Origin: Hippophae tibetana
Lineage: Eukaryota > Streptophyta > Magnoliopsida > Rosales > Elaeagnaceae
NCBI GenBank assembly: GCA_037013495.1
Contig: CM072801.1
Span: 72,339,816-72,403,815 of the forward strand
Direction: 5' to 3'
Length of the DNA stretch: 64,000 nt
This document shows positions 37,944 through 49,200 of this stretch, piece after piece (the stretch's first letter is position 1; every line of letters starts with the position of its first letter). The notes beneath the pieces are model-generated. The model saw nothing but the letters and a program-made list of their open reading frames with translations. It was not told the DNA's origin and did no database searches. The translations under genes and the position numbers were made by a program.

Positions 37944-40328
37944 ATGTTGGAAAGATTGGCTGGACATGCTTATTATTGTTTTCTTGATGGATATTCGGGG
38001 TACAACCAAATTGCAATTGCACCAGAGGATCAAGAGAAGACAACATTTACATGTCCTTATGGTACTTTTGCATACAGAAGGATGCCATTCGGTTTATGTA
38101 ATGCACCTGCAACTTTCCAAAGATGTATGATAGCAATTTTCTCTGATATGGTCGAAAAGTTTATTGAGGTTTTTATGGATGATTTTTCTGTTTTTGTCCA
38201 CTCTTTTGATAATTGCTTGCATAATCTCTCTTTAGTCTTGCAGCGTTGTAAAGACACAAATTTAGTGCTAAATTGGGAGAAATGTCACTTCATGGTTCAA
38301 GAAGGAATTGTTCTTGGCCATCGGATTTCAACAAAGGGAATAGAAGTGGACCGTGCAAAGGTGGAAGTGATAGAAAAATTACCACCTCCAACAACTGTAA
38401 AAGGTGTTAGAAGTTTCTTGGGACATGCTGGGTTTTATAGAAGATTTATTAAAGATTTTTCAAAAATAACAAAACCTCTTTGCAGTTTGTTAGTTAAAAA
38501 TGCACAATTTGATTTTTCTCCTGATTGTTTGCAAGCTTTTAACCTTTTGAAGGAGAAGCTCACTTCAACCCCTATAATTTGTGCACCGGATTGGAGTCTT
38601 CCATTTGAGGTAATGTGTGATGCTAGTGACTATGCTATAGGTGCAGTTTTGGGCCAAAGGAAGAATAAGTTGCTGCATGTGATTTATTATGCAAGCAGGA
38701 CATTGACAGATGCACAACTTAATTATGCAACAACTGAGAAAGAACTTTTGGCAGTAGTGTTTGCATTTGATAAGTTTAGATCTTATTTAATTGGGTCTAA
38801 AATCATTGTTTATACTGATCATTCTGCTCTTAAGTATTTGCTAGCTAAGAAAGATGCAAAACCGCGATTACTAAGATGGATTCTTCTCTTGCAAGAATTT
38901 GACTTAGAAATCCGGGACAAAAAGGGGACTGAAAATTTGGTTGCTGACCATTTGTCCAGGTTGGAAGAAGATTACCTTGGGGTTGAAGACCAAATTAATG
39001 AAACATTTCCGGATGAGCAATTGCTTGCTATCCGAATGGCTCCATGGTTTGCTGATTATGCAAATTATTTGGTCAAGAAAATTTTACCTCCTGATATGTC
39101 TTATCAACAAAAAAAGAAATTCTTTTCTGATCTGAAACATTATTTTTGGGATGAGCCTTACTTGTATAAACATTGTGCAGATCAAATTATTCGAAGATGT
39201 GTGCCGGAGGAAGAAATGGAAAGCATTCTTTGTCATTGCCATTCGAAGGAAGTTGGGGGACATTTTGGTGGAACAAAAACTGCAGCAAAAATTTTACAAT
39301 CCGGATTCTATTGGCCTTCATTGTTTAAAGATGCTTTTAAGTTTGTTTCAATGTGTGATGATTGCCAAAGGAGTGGAAATATTTCACGAAGACATGAAAT
39401 GCCCTTAAATAATATTTTAATAATTGATTTATTTGATGTTTGGGGTATTGATTTTATGGGGCCTTTTCCTTCATCCCTTTCCAATAAATACATTCTTGTT
39501 GGTGTAGATTATGTCTCTAAATGGGTGGAAGCAATTTCCTTGCCTACCAATGATGCTAGGGTTGTGATCAATTTTCTAAAGAAGAACATATTTTCTAGAT
39601 TTGGCACACCTAGAGCAATTATAAGTGATGGAGGTAAGCATTTTTGCAATAACCAATTTGAGGCTTTGTTACAGAAATATGGAGTAACACACAGGATAGC
39701 AACACCTTACCATCCTCAAACTAGTGGACAAGTTGAAGTGTCAAACCGAGAGTTGAAGAGGATCCTTGAAAAGACCGTAAATAACTCACGCAAGGACTGG
39801 TCAAGGAAACTAGATGATGCACTTTGGGCCTATAGGACAGCTTTCAAGACACCTATTGGCATGTCTCCATACCGATTGGTATATGGAAAAGCTTGTCACC
39901 TTCCAGTTGAATTGGAACATCGGGCATATTGGGCAATTAAAATTTTGAATTTTGATCTTAAGGCAGCAGGTGAAAAGAGGGTGTTGCAATTGAATGAGAT
40001 GGATGAAATGAGGAATGATGCTTATGAAAATGCCCGAATATACAAAGACAAGACGAAGGTTTGGCATGATAAGCACATTTTGAGACGAAACTTTGAGGTG
40101 GGACAGAAAGTGCTGCTTTATAATTCCCGTCTCAGACTTTTTCCGGGAAAGCTTAAATCTCGTTGGTCAGGACCTTTTCTAGTAACCAAGGTGTTTCCTT
40201 ATGGAGCAGTTGAGATTAGTCATGAAACAAAGGGAAATTTTAAGGTGAATGGGCAACGGTTGAAGCCATATTTTGACGGAGAATTTAACAAGCAAAAAGA
40301 TTCTCTAGAGTTACAACAACCGCAGTAA
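37944..40328 (+). CDS. pol: RT (C-terminal part) - RNase H - integrase, downstream of the nonsense codon
   Basis: 794 codons continuing the gag-pol frame. The ATG at 37944 is an ordinary internal Met, not a supported start. Numbering from it, the RT box FLDGYSGY is near residue 15 and the catalytic FMDD is at 77-80. RNase H spans about 222-345, with acidic residues at D226 and D292 (TDHSAL). The integrase zinc finger uses H433, H440, C471 and C474. The catalytic triad is D503, D562 and E598, with 35 residues between the last two (DX35E). The C-terminal GPY/F-like motif is at G743-P744-F745, and the protein ends shortly after without a chromodomain. All catalytic residues looked for are present, so the enzymes would appear competent apart from the upstream stop. 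Confidence 0.92.
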   Translation: MLERLAGHAYYCFLDGYSGYNQIAIAPEDQEKTTFTCPYGTFAYRRMPFGLCNAPATFQRCMIAIFSDMVEKFIEVFMDDFSVFVHSFDNCLHNLSLVLQRCKDTNLVLNWEKCHFMVQEGIVLGHRISTKGIEVDRAKVEVIEKLPPPTTVKGVRSFLGHAGFYRRFIKDFSKITKPLCSLLVKNAQFDFSPDCLQAFNLLKEKLTSTPIICAPDWSLPFEVMCDASDYAIGAVLGQRKNKLLHVIYYASRTLTDAQLNYATTEKELLAVVFAFDKFRSYLIGSKIIVYTDHSALKYLLAKKDAKPRLLRWILLLQEFDLEIRDKKGTENLVADHLSRLEEDYLGVEDQINETFPDEQLLAIRMAPWFADYANYLVKKILPPDMSYQQKKKFFSDLKHYFWDEPYLYKHCADQIIRRCVPEEEMESILCHCHSKEVGGHFGGTKTAAKILQSGFYWPSLFKDAFKFVSMCDDCQRSGNISRRHEMPLNNILIIDLFDVWGIDFMGPFPSSLSNKYILVGVDYVSKWVEAISLPTNDARVVINFLKKNIFSRFGTPRAIISDGGKHFCNNQFEALLQKYGVTHRIATPYHPQTSGQVEVSNRELKRILEKTVNNSRKDWSRKLDDALWAYRTAFKTPIGMSPYRLVYGKACHLPVELEHRAYWAIKILNFDLKAAGEKRVLQLNEMDEMRNDAYENARIYKDKTKVWHDKHILRRNFEVGQKVLLYNSRLRLFPGKLKSRWSGPFLVTKVFPYGAVEISHETKGNFKVNGQRLKPYFDGEFNKQKDSLELQQPQ

Positions 40329-40364
40329 AGAATGACAGGAAGTCTAGCTAATGACTATAACTTA

Positions 40365-40389
40365 AAGCGCTTAATGGGAGGCAACCCAT
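40365..40389 (+). other. Palindrome and hairpin right after pol
   Basis: An 8-bp palindrome aagcgctt (40365-40372) is followed by a hairpin with stem atggg/cccat (40374-40378 with 40385-40389) and loop aggcaa. It begins 37 bases after the pol stop codon. Confidence 0.6.
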
Positions 40390-40465
40390 CATAAATTTTG
40401 CACGTCATTTTATGATAATTTTATTTTTAATCAAATTTGCTTATTTTTCAAAAAAAAATACAACT

Positions 40466-40532
40466 TCGCCGCCGGCCAACATTATTCTCGCCACCGGCGA
40501 GAATAGATTTAAATAGTTTTTAGCCGCGGCCA
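40466..40532 (+). repeat. GC-rich block similar to the LTR minisatellite
   Basis: 'cgccgccggccaacattattctcgcc' type sequence followed by 'agccgcggcc' (40522-40531). The same motifs build the LTR minisatellite, so they occur at a third, internal place in the element. Confidence 0.6.
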
Positions 40533-40810
40533 GGTTTGTTTTAACGCAAATTTTTTTCCTTTTCTCTCTAGTCTCTTCATTTTCTCTCATCCCAACTCCA
40601 AATCTTCATCACCATTCATCATTAAAACACAAATCCATCACCATAAACTTATTTCTATCAAGATTTTCTGCAAGATTCATCATTTTAGGAGCGATTTTGG
40701 AGTTGTTTTTGGGCATATTTTGGATGCTGTTTTTGAAGCAGATTTTCTGCGTTTTGGAGCAGTTTTCTGGGCATTTGTAGCTTGGTTTTTCTTCTAACAA
40801 TTTTTCTTTC

Positions 40811-40830
40811 TTACATTGAGGACAATGTAA
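40811..40830 (+). other. Perfect 8-bp hairpin
   Basis: Stem ttacattg (40811-40818) pairs perfectly with caatgtaa (40823-40830) around loop agga. It lies seven bases before a G-rich tract that resembles the polypurine tract at the 3' LTR. Confidence 0.7.
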
Positions 40831-40836
40831 AGTTTT

Positions 40837-40850
40837 GGTTGGGGGTGCGG
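40837..40850 (+). other. Internal G-rich, polypurine-like tract
   Basis: 'ggttgggggtgcgg' shares its first ten bases, ggttgggggt, with the tract that borders the 3' LTR at 42388-42400. It may be a second plus-strand priming site or the remnant of a former LTR border. Confidence 0.45.
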
Positions 40851-41600
40851 TAAACGGTAAATCTTTTCTCCCCTTCATTTTTATTAATTTTGTTTGTGTT
40901 TTTATTTGTGTTTAATTTTGATTTTCCATTTATTTTTTTTGCATTTTGATTTAATTTCTTTTATTTGTTTATTGTCTTATTTCTATTTTTATTTTTATTT
41001 TATTTTATTTGCATTTTACTTATTTTAATTTGCACGTTGATGATAATAATGTGATTGTGATAACAAGTAGCTGTTAGAAGACATTAAATTTTGCTTCAGT
41101 TTAAAGAGAATTTTAAATGTTGATTTTACCTAGTTGGCGACTCTTTTGGTATGTGGTATGATTTGGTTGATTAGTCTAAATGCTTAGAGAAGTCTTATGT
41201 GCGAATTTTTCATGAATATTTTTGTGATCTCAACAAACTCTAGAACTCATTTGAAAGCCTCTTGAGGCGAAATAATTTGGAATTGCACTGTTTAGGATAT
41301 GATGTAGGCCATTTTTGGATCGATTGTGCCATTTTAAGCCTACCTTGTTATCCTTATATCACTAGTTACCTCTTTGAGCCTATTTAAATATATTGTTAGC
41401 CTTACTTTTCTTTCTTTTTGCCTTATATAACCTACCTTCTATTGAGCCAAAAATATATATATAAAATTCCTACCTTATTTGTTAAGAGCACTTAATTTTG
41501 AACACAAACTTTTCAAGAGGAATTGGAGAAATCTTCCACATATATTGGGAGAAATCGGTTGGGGGTTATGTCTTTTCAAGAGAAATTAGAGTAAGGATGC

Positions 41601-41619
41601 AAAAAAAAAAAAAAAAAAA
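41601..41619 (+). repeat. Run of 19 adenines
   Basis: Homopolymer A-tract in the 3' non-coding region. It creates the Lys-rich spurious frame at 41498-41725. It could be slippage-prone or a trace of an inserted poly-A end, but no flanking duplication was noticed. Confidence 0.7.
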
Positions 41620-42204
41620 GGGCATTCACACTCTAGTAAATAAAAGAGTATTAGTGATTGATATAATGAAAAAAAAATTGAAATTGAGGAAGAAGTTGGT
41701 TTATCTTTGGAAAAATGGGTTATGATTGGAAGAAACAATTTGGGTTAAATGGTGTTACTCTTTTACTTAATTGGTTGTGTTTAATCTAATAAGTGCTATT
41801 ATTTGTATTTTGACACTTCCCGTTCTTTCTTAACCAAATACCTAAGCCTAACATTACAAGCCTCATAAAGTCCTATTGATCTGAAGTGGTGTCTTTTTCC
41901 TTCATTAGTGGAGAGAGGTTTGAAAAGTGAGCCTATGGAGTTTGAGATTTCACCTTTTTTTTTGTGGATGTTATGCATAATATTATCAGGGCATTATGGC
42001 TATTGGTTTGTGGTTTGATGGATGTTTAAGAGTCAAAAACAAAAGTGAAATTTGCATTTGAGATTTCTTAAAGCTTAAGTGACATTTAATTATTCTATAT
42101 GTTGGGTGTTATTTACAATTTTTGAGACATTTGTGCAAATTATTTGTTATGTGATTTTATTGTTTTAAGTTAGTATAGTTATAGGTATGATGTTTGTGGG
42201 TATC

Positions 42205-42290
42205 GTCACTGGAAGCCCTCACGAGACTACAACTCGTCCTACTAGGGCCACCTAGGGGTTTAAAGGCTTATTGCATATGCTTAATGCAAT
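42205..42290 (+). other. Structured patch upstream of the 3' LTR
   Basis: Three short inverted repeats in series: acgag/ctcgt (42221-42225 with 42233-42237), ctagg/cctag (42242-42246 with 42251-42255) and attgcat/atgcaat (42270-42276 with 42284-42290). The patch has more GC than its AT-rich surroundings, which suggests a conserved RNA element of the transcript's 3' region. Confidence 0.45.
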
Positions 42291-42387
42291 GTTGTAAATA
42301 GAATAAATTTCCTTTGAATTTTTCTTTTAATTTCTCCTCTTAAATTATTCATAGATCGCTTTTCTTGCTAGAGACTAGCAAGAAGCT

Positions 42388-42400
42388 GGTTGGGGGTTGT
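42388..42400 (+). other. Polypurine-tract equivalent at the 3' LTR
   Basis: 'ggttgggggttgt' abuts the 3' LTR start at 42401. In LTR retrotransposons the sequence here primes plus-strand synthesis. This one is G-rich but interrupted by T, so it is not a pure purine tract. Confidence 0.65.
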
Positions 42401-42625
42401 TGATAAGAGCTAAATTATTGCATTTTTGTTATGATTTAAATGTTGATATTTGTGTGAAAATTGTGTTTATTTGATTATTTAATCCACAAATGTCATTTCA
42501 CGGGTATTTCGTGTTTAAAGTGCAATTTCAGGTAAAATCATGATTTTGGAGAAGTTAGGGACAAAGTATAATGATCGGGATTGAATGAAAATAAAAAGAG
42601 AACAAAAATTTCAAAATTTGGAAAT

Positions 42626-43009
42626 TCGCCGCCGGCGAAAACCTTACGGAAAAAAATGTTGAAAATCATGCAGGGAGCACGGATTATGGCCAAGTGAATC
42701 TCGCCGCCGGCCAAAGTATTCTCGCCGCCGGCCAAAGTATCTCGCCGCCGGCCAAAGCATCTCGCTGCCGGCTAAAATCTTGGCGAAAATCTTCCCGAGA
42801 GCACAAATTTTGGTAAACTAATCTCGCCGCCGGCCAAATAATTCTCGCCGCCGGCCAAAGCATCTCGCCGCCGGCCACATTATGTTGGCCGCCGGCCAAA
42901 GTATCTAGCCGCCGGCCACATTATTTTGGCCGCCGGCCAAAATCAAAAACCTAAATATTTAATTTTCCAGAAATCTCGCCGCGGCGAGAATAATGTCGCC
43001 GCCGGCGAG
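42626..43009 (+). repeat. GC-rich minisatellite in the 3' LTR (one extra unit)
   Basis: Same block as in the 5' LTR but with one more 20-bp unit. The perfect 14-bp palindrome is at 42975-42988. Because the two LTRs are copied from one template at integration, the extra unit reflects repeat gain or loss after insertion or during reverse transcription. Confidence 0.88.
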
Positions 43010-43060
43010 TTTCGTCCAAAAATACATTTTTTATGTTGTTTTGTTCCAAAATTTCCCCCC

Positions 43061-43080
43061 AAACCCTAGATCTATATATA
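43061..43080 (+). promoter_or_regulatory. Candidate LTR core promoter: telo-box plus TATA box (3' LTR)
   Basis: Same arrangement as in the 5' LTR: 'aaaccctag' at 43061-43069 and 'tatatata' at 43073-43080. From this position it could in principle drive read-out transcription into the satellite to the right. Confidence 0.55.
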
Positions 43081-44004
43081 CATTATGATGGAAAAGAGGG
43101 GGACGGCAAAGAGGGCAGATCTAAGTTATTTTTGGAGGAGAAAAGGAAATTTTGGAGAGAAAGGTTGGAGAAGCTTGAAGGATCATCACCATTGTTGCTA
43201 CCAAGTCTTCATCTTCAAGAGTTCTTCATCTCTTCTCCTTAGCTTTTGTTTTCTGCATTTTATTCAGATTGTTTGTTCATGGATTCAATTGAGAATATGT
43301 TTGTTCTTAATTTCGTTATGAACTAATTCGTTTTTGCTAAGGCTATGATGTAGTTAAATCAAGGAAATCTGATTTCTTTTGTTATTGTTATATGAATTCA
43401 TTGTTTTCAAGTTGAGTATTTATTTCCATGCTTAATGCTTTTAAATTTCTGATCAAGATTTAGATGATTTGTTGCATTATATTGAGACCGAGAGGAGATG
43501 TGTAATGAATGCTTCTTGTGATAAATACCGTATGTTGAATGCGAGTTTGACACCTAATGCATGATGTATGTGGTTATTCTAGAAATTCCATAAATCGTAA
43601 TGTGCTTATTTGTGATTAAATCTTCATAGAAATATAGTTGGTTTTCATAGATAAGTAATTCTAATATAACTTGAGAAAGAGTATTAGATAAGTTTGGGTT
43701 TTTCAACCATCACTTTTAACTTTGAATATCATATAACGTGACTTGAAATCGGATTGAATTGATTTAGCGAAATCAAATGCCTTAGCGTTTTTTTTAATCA
43801 TTTGTGAACAACATTAAATTTTGTTATTTGCGTTTGGTTTTATGTTAATTTGCTTTTAAAACAATTTCAACAATTCGGTTTCAAATAAAATTAGGGTTAG
43901 TCAATTTCGGTACTTAGTAACGCCATTCCTTGTGGGTTCGATATCCGTACTTTTTGTACACTTTATTACTTGAACAATTCGTACACTTGCGAAAATAAGC
44001 ATCA

Positions 44005-44009
44005 TTGCT
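44005..44009. repeat. Target-site duplication, right copy (ttgct)
   Basis: Second copy of the 5-bp duplication, directly followed by 'gaaaatggtttatc', the normal continuation of the satellite unit. Confidence 0.97.
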
Positions 44010-44934
44010 GAAAATGGTTTATCTATATTTATTTATCTACTTTTTGAATTTCAGATTTATAAAAATTTGTCGTTTGATTGTTTTCTACCTTCTTAAGTCA
44101 GATATCAGAAAAAAGAATTAAATTGTGTCCTTAAAGTCGAGTGTTTTCTTTCAATTTTGTTGTCATTCTTTTCCTATTTGGATTTCATTTCGTAGCTTTC
44201 CTTAGTTTCACGGTATTTTTTTCTCGTTATTACATTTTTGTGTTCAACCTATCTATGTTTTTGAAAAAAACAAGAACGTTACTACAGTTAACAATTTCAA
44301 AATAAAAAGAAGTTATCAATTGGTGTTGAAACTATAAACTTTCATAACTTTTGACTCTTATATCCAAACGACTATTATAATATATCAAATCGAAACATGT
44401 TTCCATACATAAAAAACACACTATAGCAGTAGTTTTTCTATTCTCATATTTTAACCCAGATTCTATCGTTTACACTACTTATAGACGTCTTAAAATTTGG
44501 TCGCACCCTATTACCTTTTTTTGTGTTCTTGTTCTTTCGGATACCAATTCTATCATTTTAATCATGTTTTAAGCAATTCAACCTTTCTTATTCTTTTTGT
44601 TCCAAGGTACATATGTTGTCCGCGAAAAGGATTTGCATTTTTTGGTATCATAGCCTTGGTTGCTGAAAATGGTTTATCTATATTTATTTATCTACTTTTT
44701 GAATTTTAGATTTATAAAAATTTTTCGTTTGATTGTTTTCTACTTTCTTAAGTCAGATATCAGAAAAAAGAATTAAATTGTGTCCTTAAAGTCGAGTGTT
44801 TTCTTTCTATTTTGTTGTCATTCTTTTCCTATTTGGATTTCATTTCGTAGCTTTCCTTAGTTTCACGGTATTTTTTTCTCGTTATTTCAATTTTGTGTTC
44901 AACCTATCTATGTTTTTGAAAAAAACAAGAAAGT

Positions 44935-45589
44935 TACTACAGTTCACAATTTCAAAACAAAAAGAAGTTATATATTGGGGTCGAAACTATAAACTTTCAT
45001 AACTTTTGACTCTTATATTGAAACGACTATTATAATATATCAAATCGAAACATGTTTCCATACATAAAAAACACACTATAGCAGTAGTTTTTCTATTCTC
45101 ATTTTTTAACCTAGATTCCATCGTTTACACTACTTATAGACGTCTTAAAATTTTGTCGCACCCTATTACCTTTTTTTGTGTTCTTGTTCTTTCGGATACC
45201 AATTCTATCATTTTAATCATGTTTTAAGCAATTCAACCTTTCTTATTCTTTTTGATCCTATGTACATATGTTGTCCGCGAAAAGGATTTGCATTGTTTGG
45301 TATCATAGCCTTGGTTGCTGAAAATGGTTTACCTATATTTATTTATCTACTTTTTGAATTTTAGATTTATAAAAATTTGTCGTTTGATTGTTTTCTACTT
45401 TCTTAAGTCAGATATCAGAAAAAAGAATTAAATTGTGTCCTTAAAGTCGAGTGTTTTCTTTCTATTTTGTTTTCATTCTTTTCCTATTTGGATTTCATTT
45501 CGTAGCTTTCCTTAGTTTCACGGTATTTTTTTCTCGTTATTTCATTTTTGTGTTCAACTTATCTATGTTTTTGAAAAAAAAAAGAATGT
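44935..45589 (+). repeat. Recently duplicated single monomer, copy 1
   Basis: This stretch and the next 655 bp share rare variants: 'gttatatattggggtcg', 'cttatattgaaacg', 'cattttttaacctag' and 'tttttgatcctatgtac'. Ordinary units read 'tttttgttcctaggtac' at the last site. This indicates a local one-unit duplication. Confidence 0.7.
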
Positions 45590-46280
45590 TACTACAGTTC
45601 ACAATTTCAAAACAAAAAGAAGTTATATATTGGGGTCGAAACTATAAACTTTCATAACTTTTGACTCTTATATTGAAACGACTATTATAATATATCAAAT
45701 CGAAACATGTTTCCATACATAAAAAACACACTATAGCAGTAGTTTTTCTATTCTCATTTTTTAACCTAGATTCCATCGTTTACACTACTTATAGACGTCT
45801 TAAAATTTTGTCGCACCCTATTACCTTTTTTTGTGTTCTTGTTCTTTCGGATACCAATTCTATCATTTTAATCATGTTTTAAGCAATTCAACCTTTCTTA
45901 TTCTTTTTGATCCTATGTACATATGTTGTCCGCGAAAAGGATTTGCATTGTTTGGTATCATAGCCTTGGTTGCTGAAAATGGTTTACCTATATTTATTTA
46001 TCTACTTTTTGAATTTTAGATTTATAAAAATTTGTCGTTTGATTGTTTTCTACTTTCTTAAGTCAGATATCAGAAAAAAGAATTAAATTGTGTCCTTAAA
46101 GTCGAGTGTTTTCTTTCTATTTTGTTTTCATTCTTTTCCTATTTGGATTTCATTTCGTAGCTTTCCTTAGTTTCACGGTATTTTTTTCTGGTTATTTCAT
46201 TTTTGTGTTCAACTTATCTATGTTTTTGAAAAAAAAAAGAATGTTACTACAGTTCACAATTTCAAAACAAAAAGAAGTTA
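45590..46280 (+). repeat. Recently duplicated single monomer, copy 2
   Basis: Tandem copy of the preceding unit at 655-bp offset, with the same rare variants. Among the few differences noticed is 'tttctggttatttc' near 46187 where copy 1 has 'tttctcgttatttc'. Confidence 0.7.
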
Positions 46281-49200
46281 TCAATTGGGGTTGAAACTAT
46301 AATTTTTCATAACTTTTGACTCTTATATCGAAACGACTATTATAATATATGAAATCGAAACATGTTTCCATACATAAAAAACACACTATAGCAGTAGTTT
46401 TTCTATTCTCATATTTTAACCCAGATTCCATCGTTTACACTACTTATAGACGTCTTAAAATTTGGTCGCACCCTATTACCTTTTTTTGTGTTCTTGTTCT
46501 TTCGGATACCAATTCTATCATCTTAATCATGTTTTAAGCAATTCAACCTTTCTTATTCTTTGTGTTCCTAGGTACATATGTTGTCCGCGAAAAGGATTTG
46601 CATTTTTTGGTATCATAGCCTTGGTTTGTGAAAATGGTTTATCTATATTTATTTATCTACTTTTTAAATTTTAGATTTATAAAAATTTGTCGTTTGATTG
46701 TTTTCTACTTTCTTAAGTGAGATACCAGAAAAAAGAATTAAATTGTGTCCTTCAAGTCGAGTGTTTTCTTTCAATTTTGTTGTCATTCTTTTCCTATTTG
46801 GATTTCATTTCGTAGCTTTCCTTAGTTTCACGTTATTTTTTTCTCGTTATTTCATTTTTGTGTTCAACCTATCTATGTTTTTGAAAAAAACAAGAAAGTT
46901 ACTATAGTTCACAATTTGAAAACAAAAAGAAGTTATCAATTGGGGTTGAAACTATAAACTTTCATAACTTTTGACTCTTATATCGAAACGACTATTATAA
47001 TATATCAAATCGAAACATGTTTCCATACATAAAAAACACACTATAGCAGTAGTTTTTCTATTCTCATATTTTAACCCAGATTCCATCGTTTACACTACTT
47101 ATACATGTCTTAAAATTTTGTCGCACCCTATTACCTTTTTTTGTGTTCTTGTTCTTTCGAATTCCAATTCTATCATCTTAACCATGTTTTTAGCAATTCA
47201 ATCTTTCTTATTCTTTGAGTTCCTAGGTACATATGTCTTGCGCGAAAAGGATTTGCATTTTTTGGTATCATAGCCTTGGTTGCTGAAAATGGTTTATCTA
47301 TATTTATTTATCTACTTTTTGAATTTTATATTTATAAAAATTTGTCGTTTGATTGTTTTCTACTTTCTTAAGTTAGATATCAGAAAAAAGAATTAAATTG
47401 TGTCCTTAAAGTCGAGTGTTTTATTTCAATTTTGTTGTCATTCTTTTCCTATTTGGATTTCAGTTCGTAGCTTTGCTTAGTTTCACGGTATTTTTTTCTC
47501 GTTATTTCATTTTTGTGTTCAACCTATCTATGTTTTTGAAAAAAACAAGAACGTTACTCAAGTTCACAATTTCAAAACAAAAAGAAGTTATCAATTGGGG
47601 TCGAAACTATAAACTTTCATAACTTTTGACTCTTATATCGAAACGACTATTATAATATATCAAATCGAAACATGTTTCCATAGATAAAAAACACACTATA
47701 CCAATAGTTTTTCTATTCTCATATTTTAACCCAGATTCCATTGTTTACACTACTTATAGACGTCTTAAAATTTTGTCGCACCCTATTACCTTTTTTTGTG
47801 TTCTTGTTCTTTGGATACCAATTCTATCATCTTAATCATGTTTTAAGCAATTCAACCTTTCTTATTCTTTTTGTTCATAGGTACATATGTTGTCCGCGAA
47901 AAGGATTTGCATTGTTTGGTATCATAGCCTTGGTTGCTGAAAATGGTTTATCTATATTTATTTATCTACTTTTTGAATTTTAGATTTATAAATATTTTTC
48001 GTTTGATTGTTTTCTACTTTCTTAAGTGAGATACCAGAAAAAAGAATTAAATTGTGTCCTTAAAGTCGAGTGTTTTCTTTCAATTTTGTTGTCATTCTTT
48101 TCCTATTTGGATATCATTTCGTAGCTTTGCTTAGTTTCACCGTATTTTTTTCTCGTTATTTCATTTTTGTGTTCAACCTATCTATGTTTTTGAAAAAAAC
48201 AAGAAGGTTACTACAGTTCACAATTTCAAAACAAAAAGAAGTTATCAATTGGGGTTGAAACTATAAACTTTCATAACTTTTGACTCTTATATCGAAACGA
48301 CTATTATAATATACCAAATCGAAACATGTTTCCATAGATAAAAAACACACTATAGCAGTAGTTTTTCTATTCTCATATTTTAACCCAGATTCTATCGTTT
48401 ACACTACTTATAGACGTCTTAATATTTTGTCGCACCCTATTACCTTTTTTTGTGTTCTTGTTCTTTCGGATACCAATTCTATCATTTTAATCATGTTTTA
48501 AGCAATTCAACCTTTCTTATTCTTTTTGTTCCTAGGTACATATGTTGTCCGCGAAAAGGATTTGCATTGTTTGGTATCATAGCCTTGGTTGCTGAAAATG
48601 GTTTACCTATATTAATTTATCTACATTTTGAATTTTAGATTTATAAATATTTGTCGTTTGATTGTTTTCTACTTTCTTATGTGAGATATCAGAAAAAAGA
48701 ATTAAATTGTGTCCTTAAAGTCGAGTGTTTTCTTTCTATTTTGTTTTCATTCTTTTCCTATTTCGATTTCATTTCGTAGCTTTCCTTGGTTTCACGGTAT
48801 TTTTTTCTCGTTATTTCATTTTTGTGTTCAACGTATCAATGTTTTTGAAAAAAACAAGAACGTTACTACAGTTCACAATTTCAAAACAAAAAGAAGTTAT
48901 CAATTGGGGTTGAAACTGTAACCATTCATAACTTTTGACTCTTATATCGAAACGACTATTATAATATATCAAATCGAAACATGTTTCCATACATAAAAAA
49001 CACACTATAGCAGTAGTTTTTCTATTCTCATATTTTAACCCAGATTCCATCGTTTACACTACTTATACACGTCTTAAAATTTTGTCGCACCCTATTACCT
49101 TTTTTTGTGTTCTTGTTCTTTCGTATTCCAATTCTATCATCTTAACCATGTTTTTAGCAATTCAATCTTTCTTATTCTTTGAGTTCCTAGGTACATATGT

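Larger units (their letters stand above)
40329..42400 (+). other. 3' non-coding region between pol and 3' LTR (no env-like ORF)
   Basis: About 2.07 kb without a credible gene. The only forward frame of note (41498-41725, 75 codons) is Lys-rich because it runs through an A-tract. In order it holds a palindrome and hairpin just after the pol stop (40365-40389), a short GC-rich block resembling the LTR minisatellite (40466-40532), a hairpin plus G-rich tract (40811-40850), a T-rich stretch (about 40870-41035), a run of 19 A (41601-41619), a structured GC-richer patch (about 42205-42290), and the G-rich tract abutting the 3' LTR. Athila relatives often carry an env-like ORF here. Its absence suggests a shortened or env-less lineage. 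Confidence 0.75.
33286..44004 (+). mobile_element. Athila-like Ty3/Gypsy LTR retrotransposon, 10,719 bp
   Basis: The element has LTRs of 1584 and 1604 bp with ends TGAT...ATCA, a 5-bp target duplication, a tRNA-Asp-type primer binding site six bases after the 5' LTR, and one gag-pol frame in the order Gag, Protease, RT, RNase H, Integrase. Integrase last is the Ty3/Gypsy order. No chromodomain is seen after the GPY/F-like motif. An extra segment between VPKKGG and WRVCIDYRKLN in RT, the FMDD box, the DLGAS protease motif, the CX2CX3HX4C knuckle and the tRNA-Asp primer site together point to the Athila lineage. The frame has one in-frame stop in RT, so this copy is probably not autonomous. The env-like ORF found in many relatives is absent. 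It inserted in the same direction as the satellite's T-rich strand. Confidence 0.93.
42401..44004 (+). repeat. 3' long terminal repeat (1604 bp)
   Basis: Second LTR, starting directly after a G-rich polypurine-type tract and ending in 'aagcatca' before the target duplication. Differences from the 5' LTR include 'ccttacgg' for 'ccttatgg', 'aatttcccccc' for 'aattgcccccc' and 'gaacaattcg' for 'gaacgattcg'. It also has one additional 20-bp GC-rich unit near 42720-42770. Confidence 0.96.

Noticed and set aside
41498-41725. 75-residue frame in the 3' region as a remnant env-like gene.
   Set aside because: It is Lys-rich because of a 19-A run and has no signal peptide, transmembrane segment or similarity that I can see.
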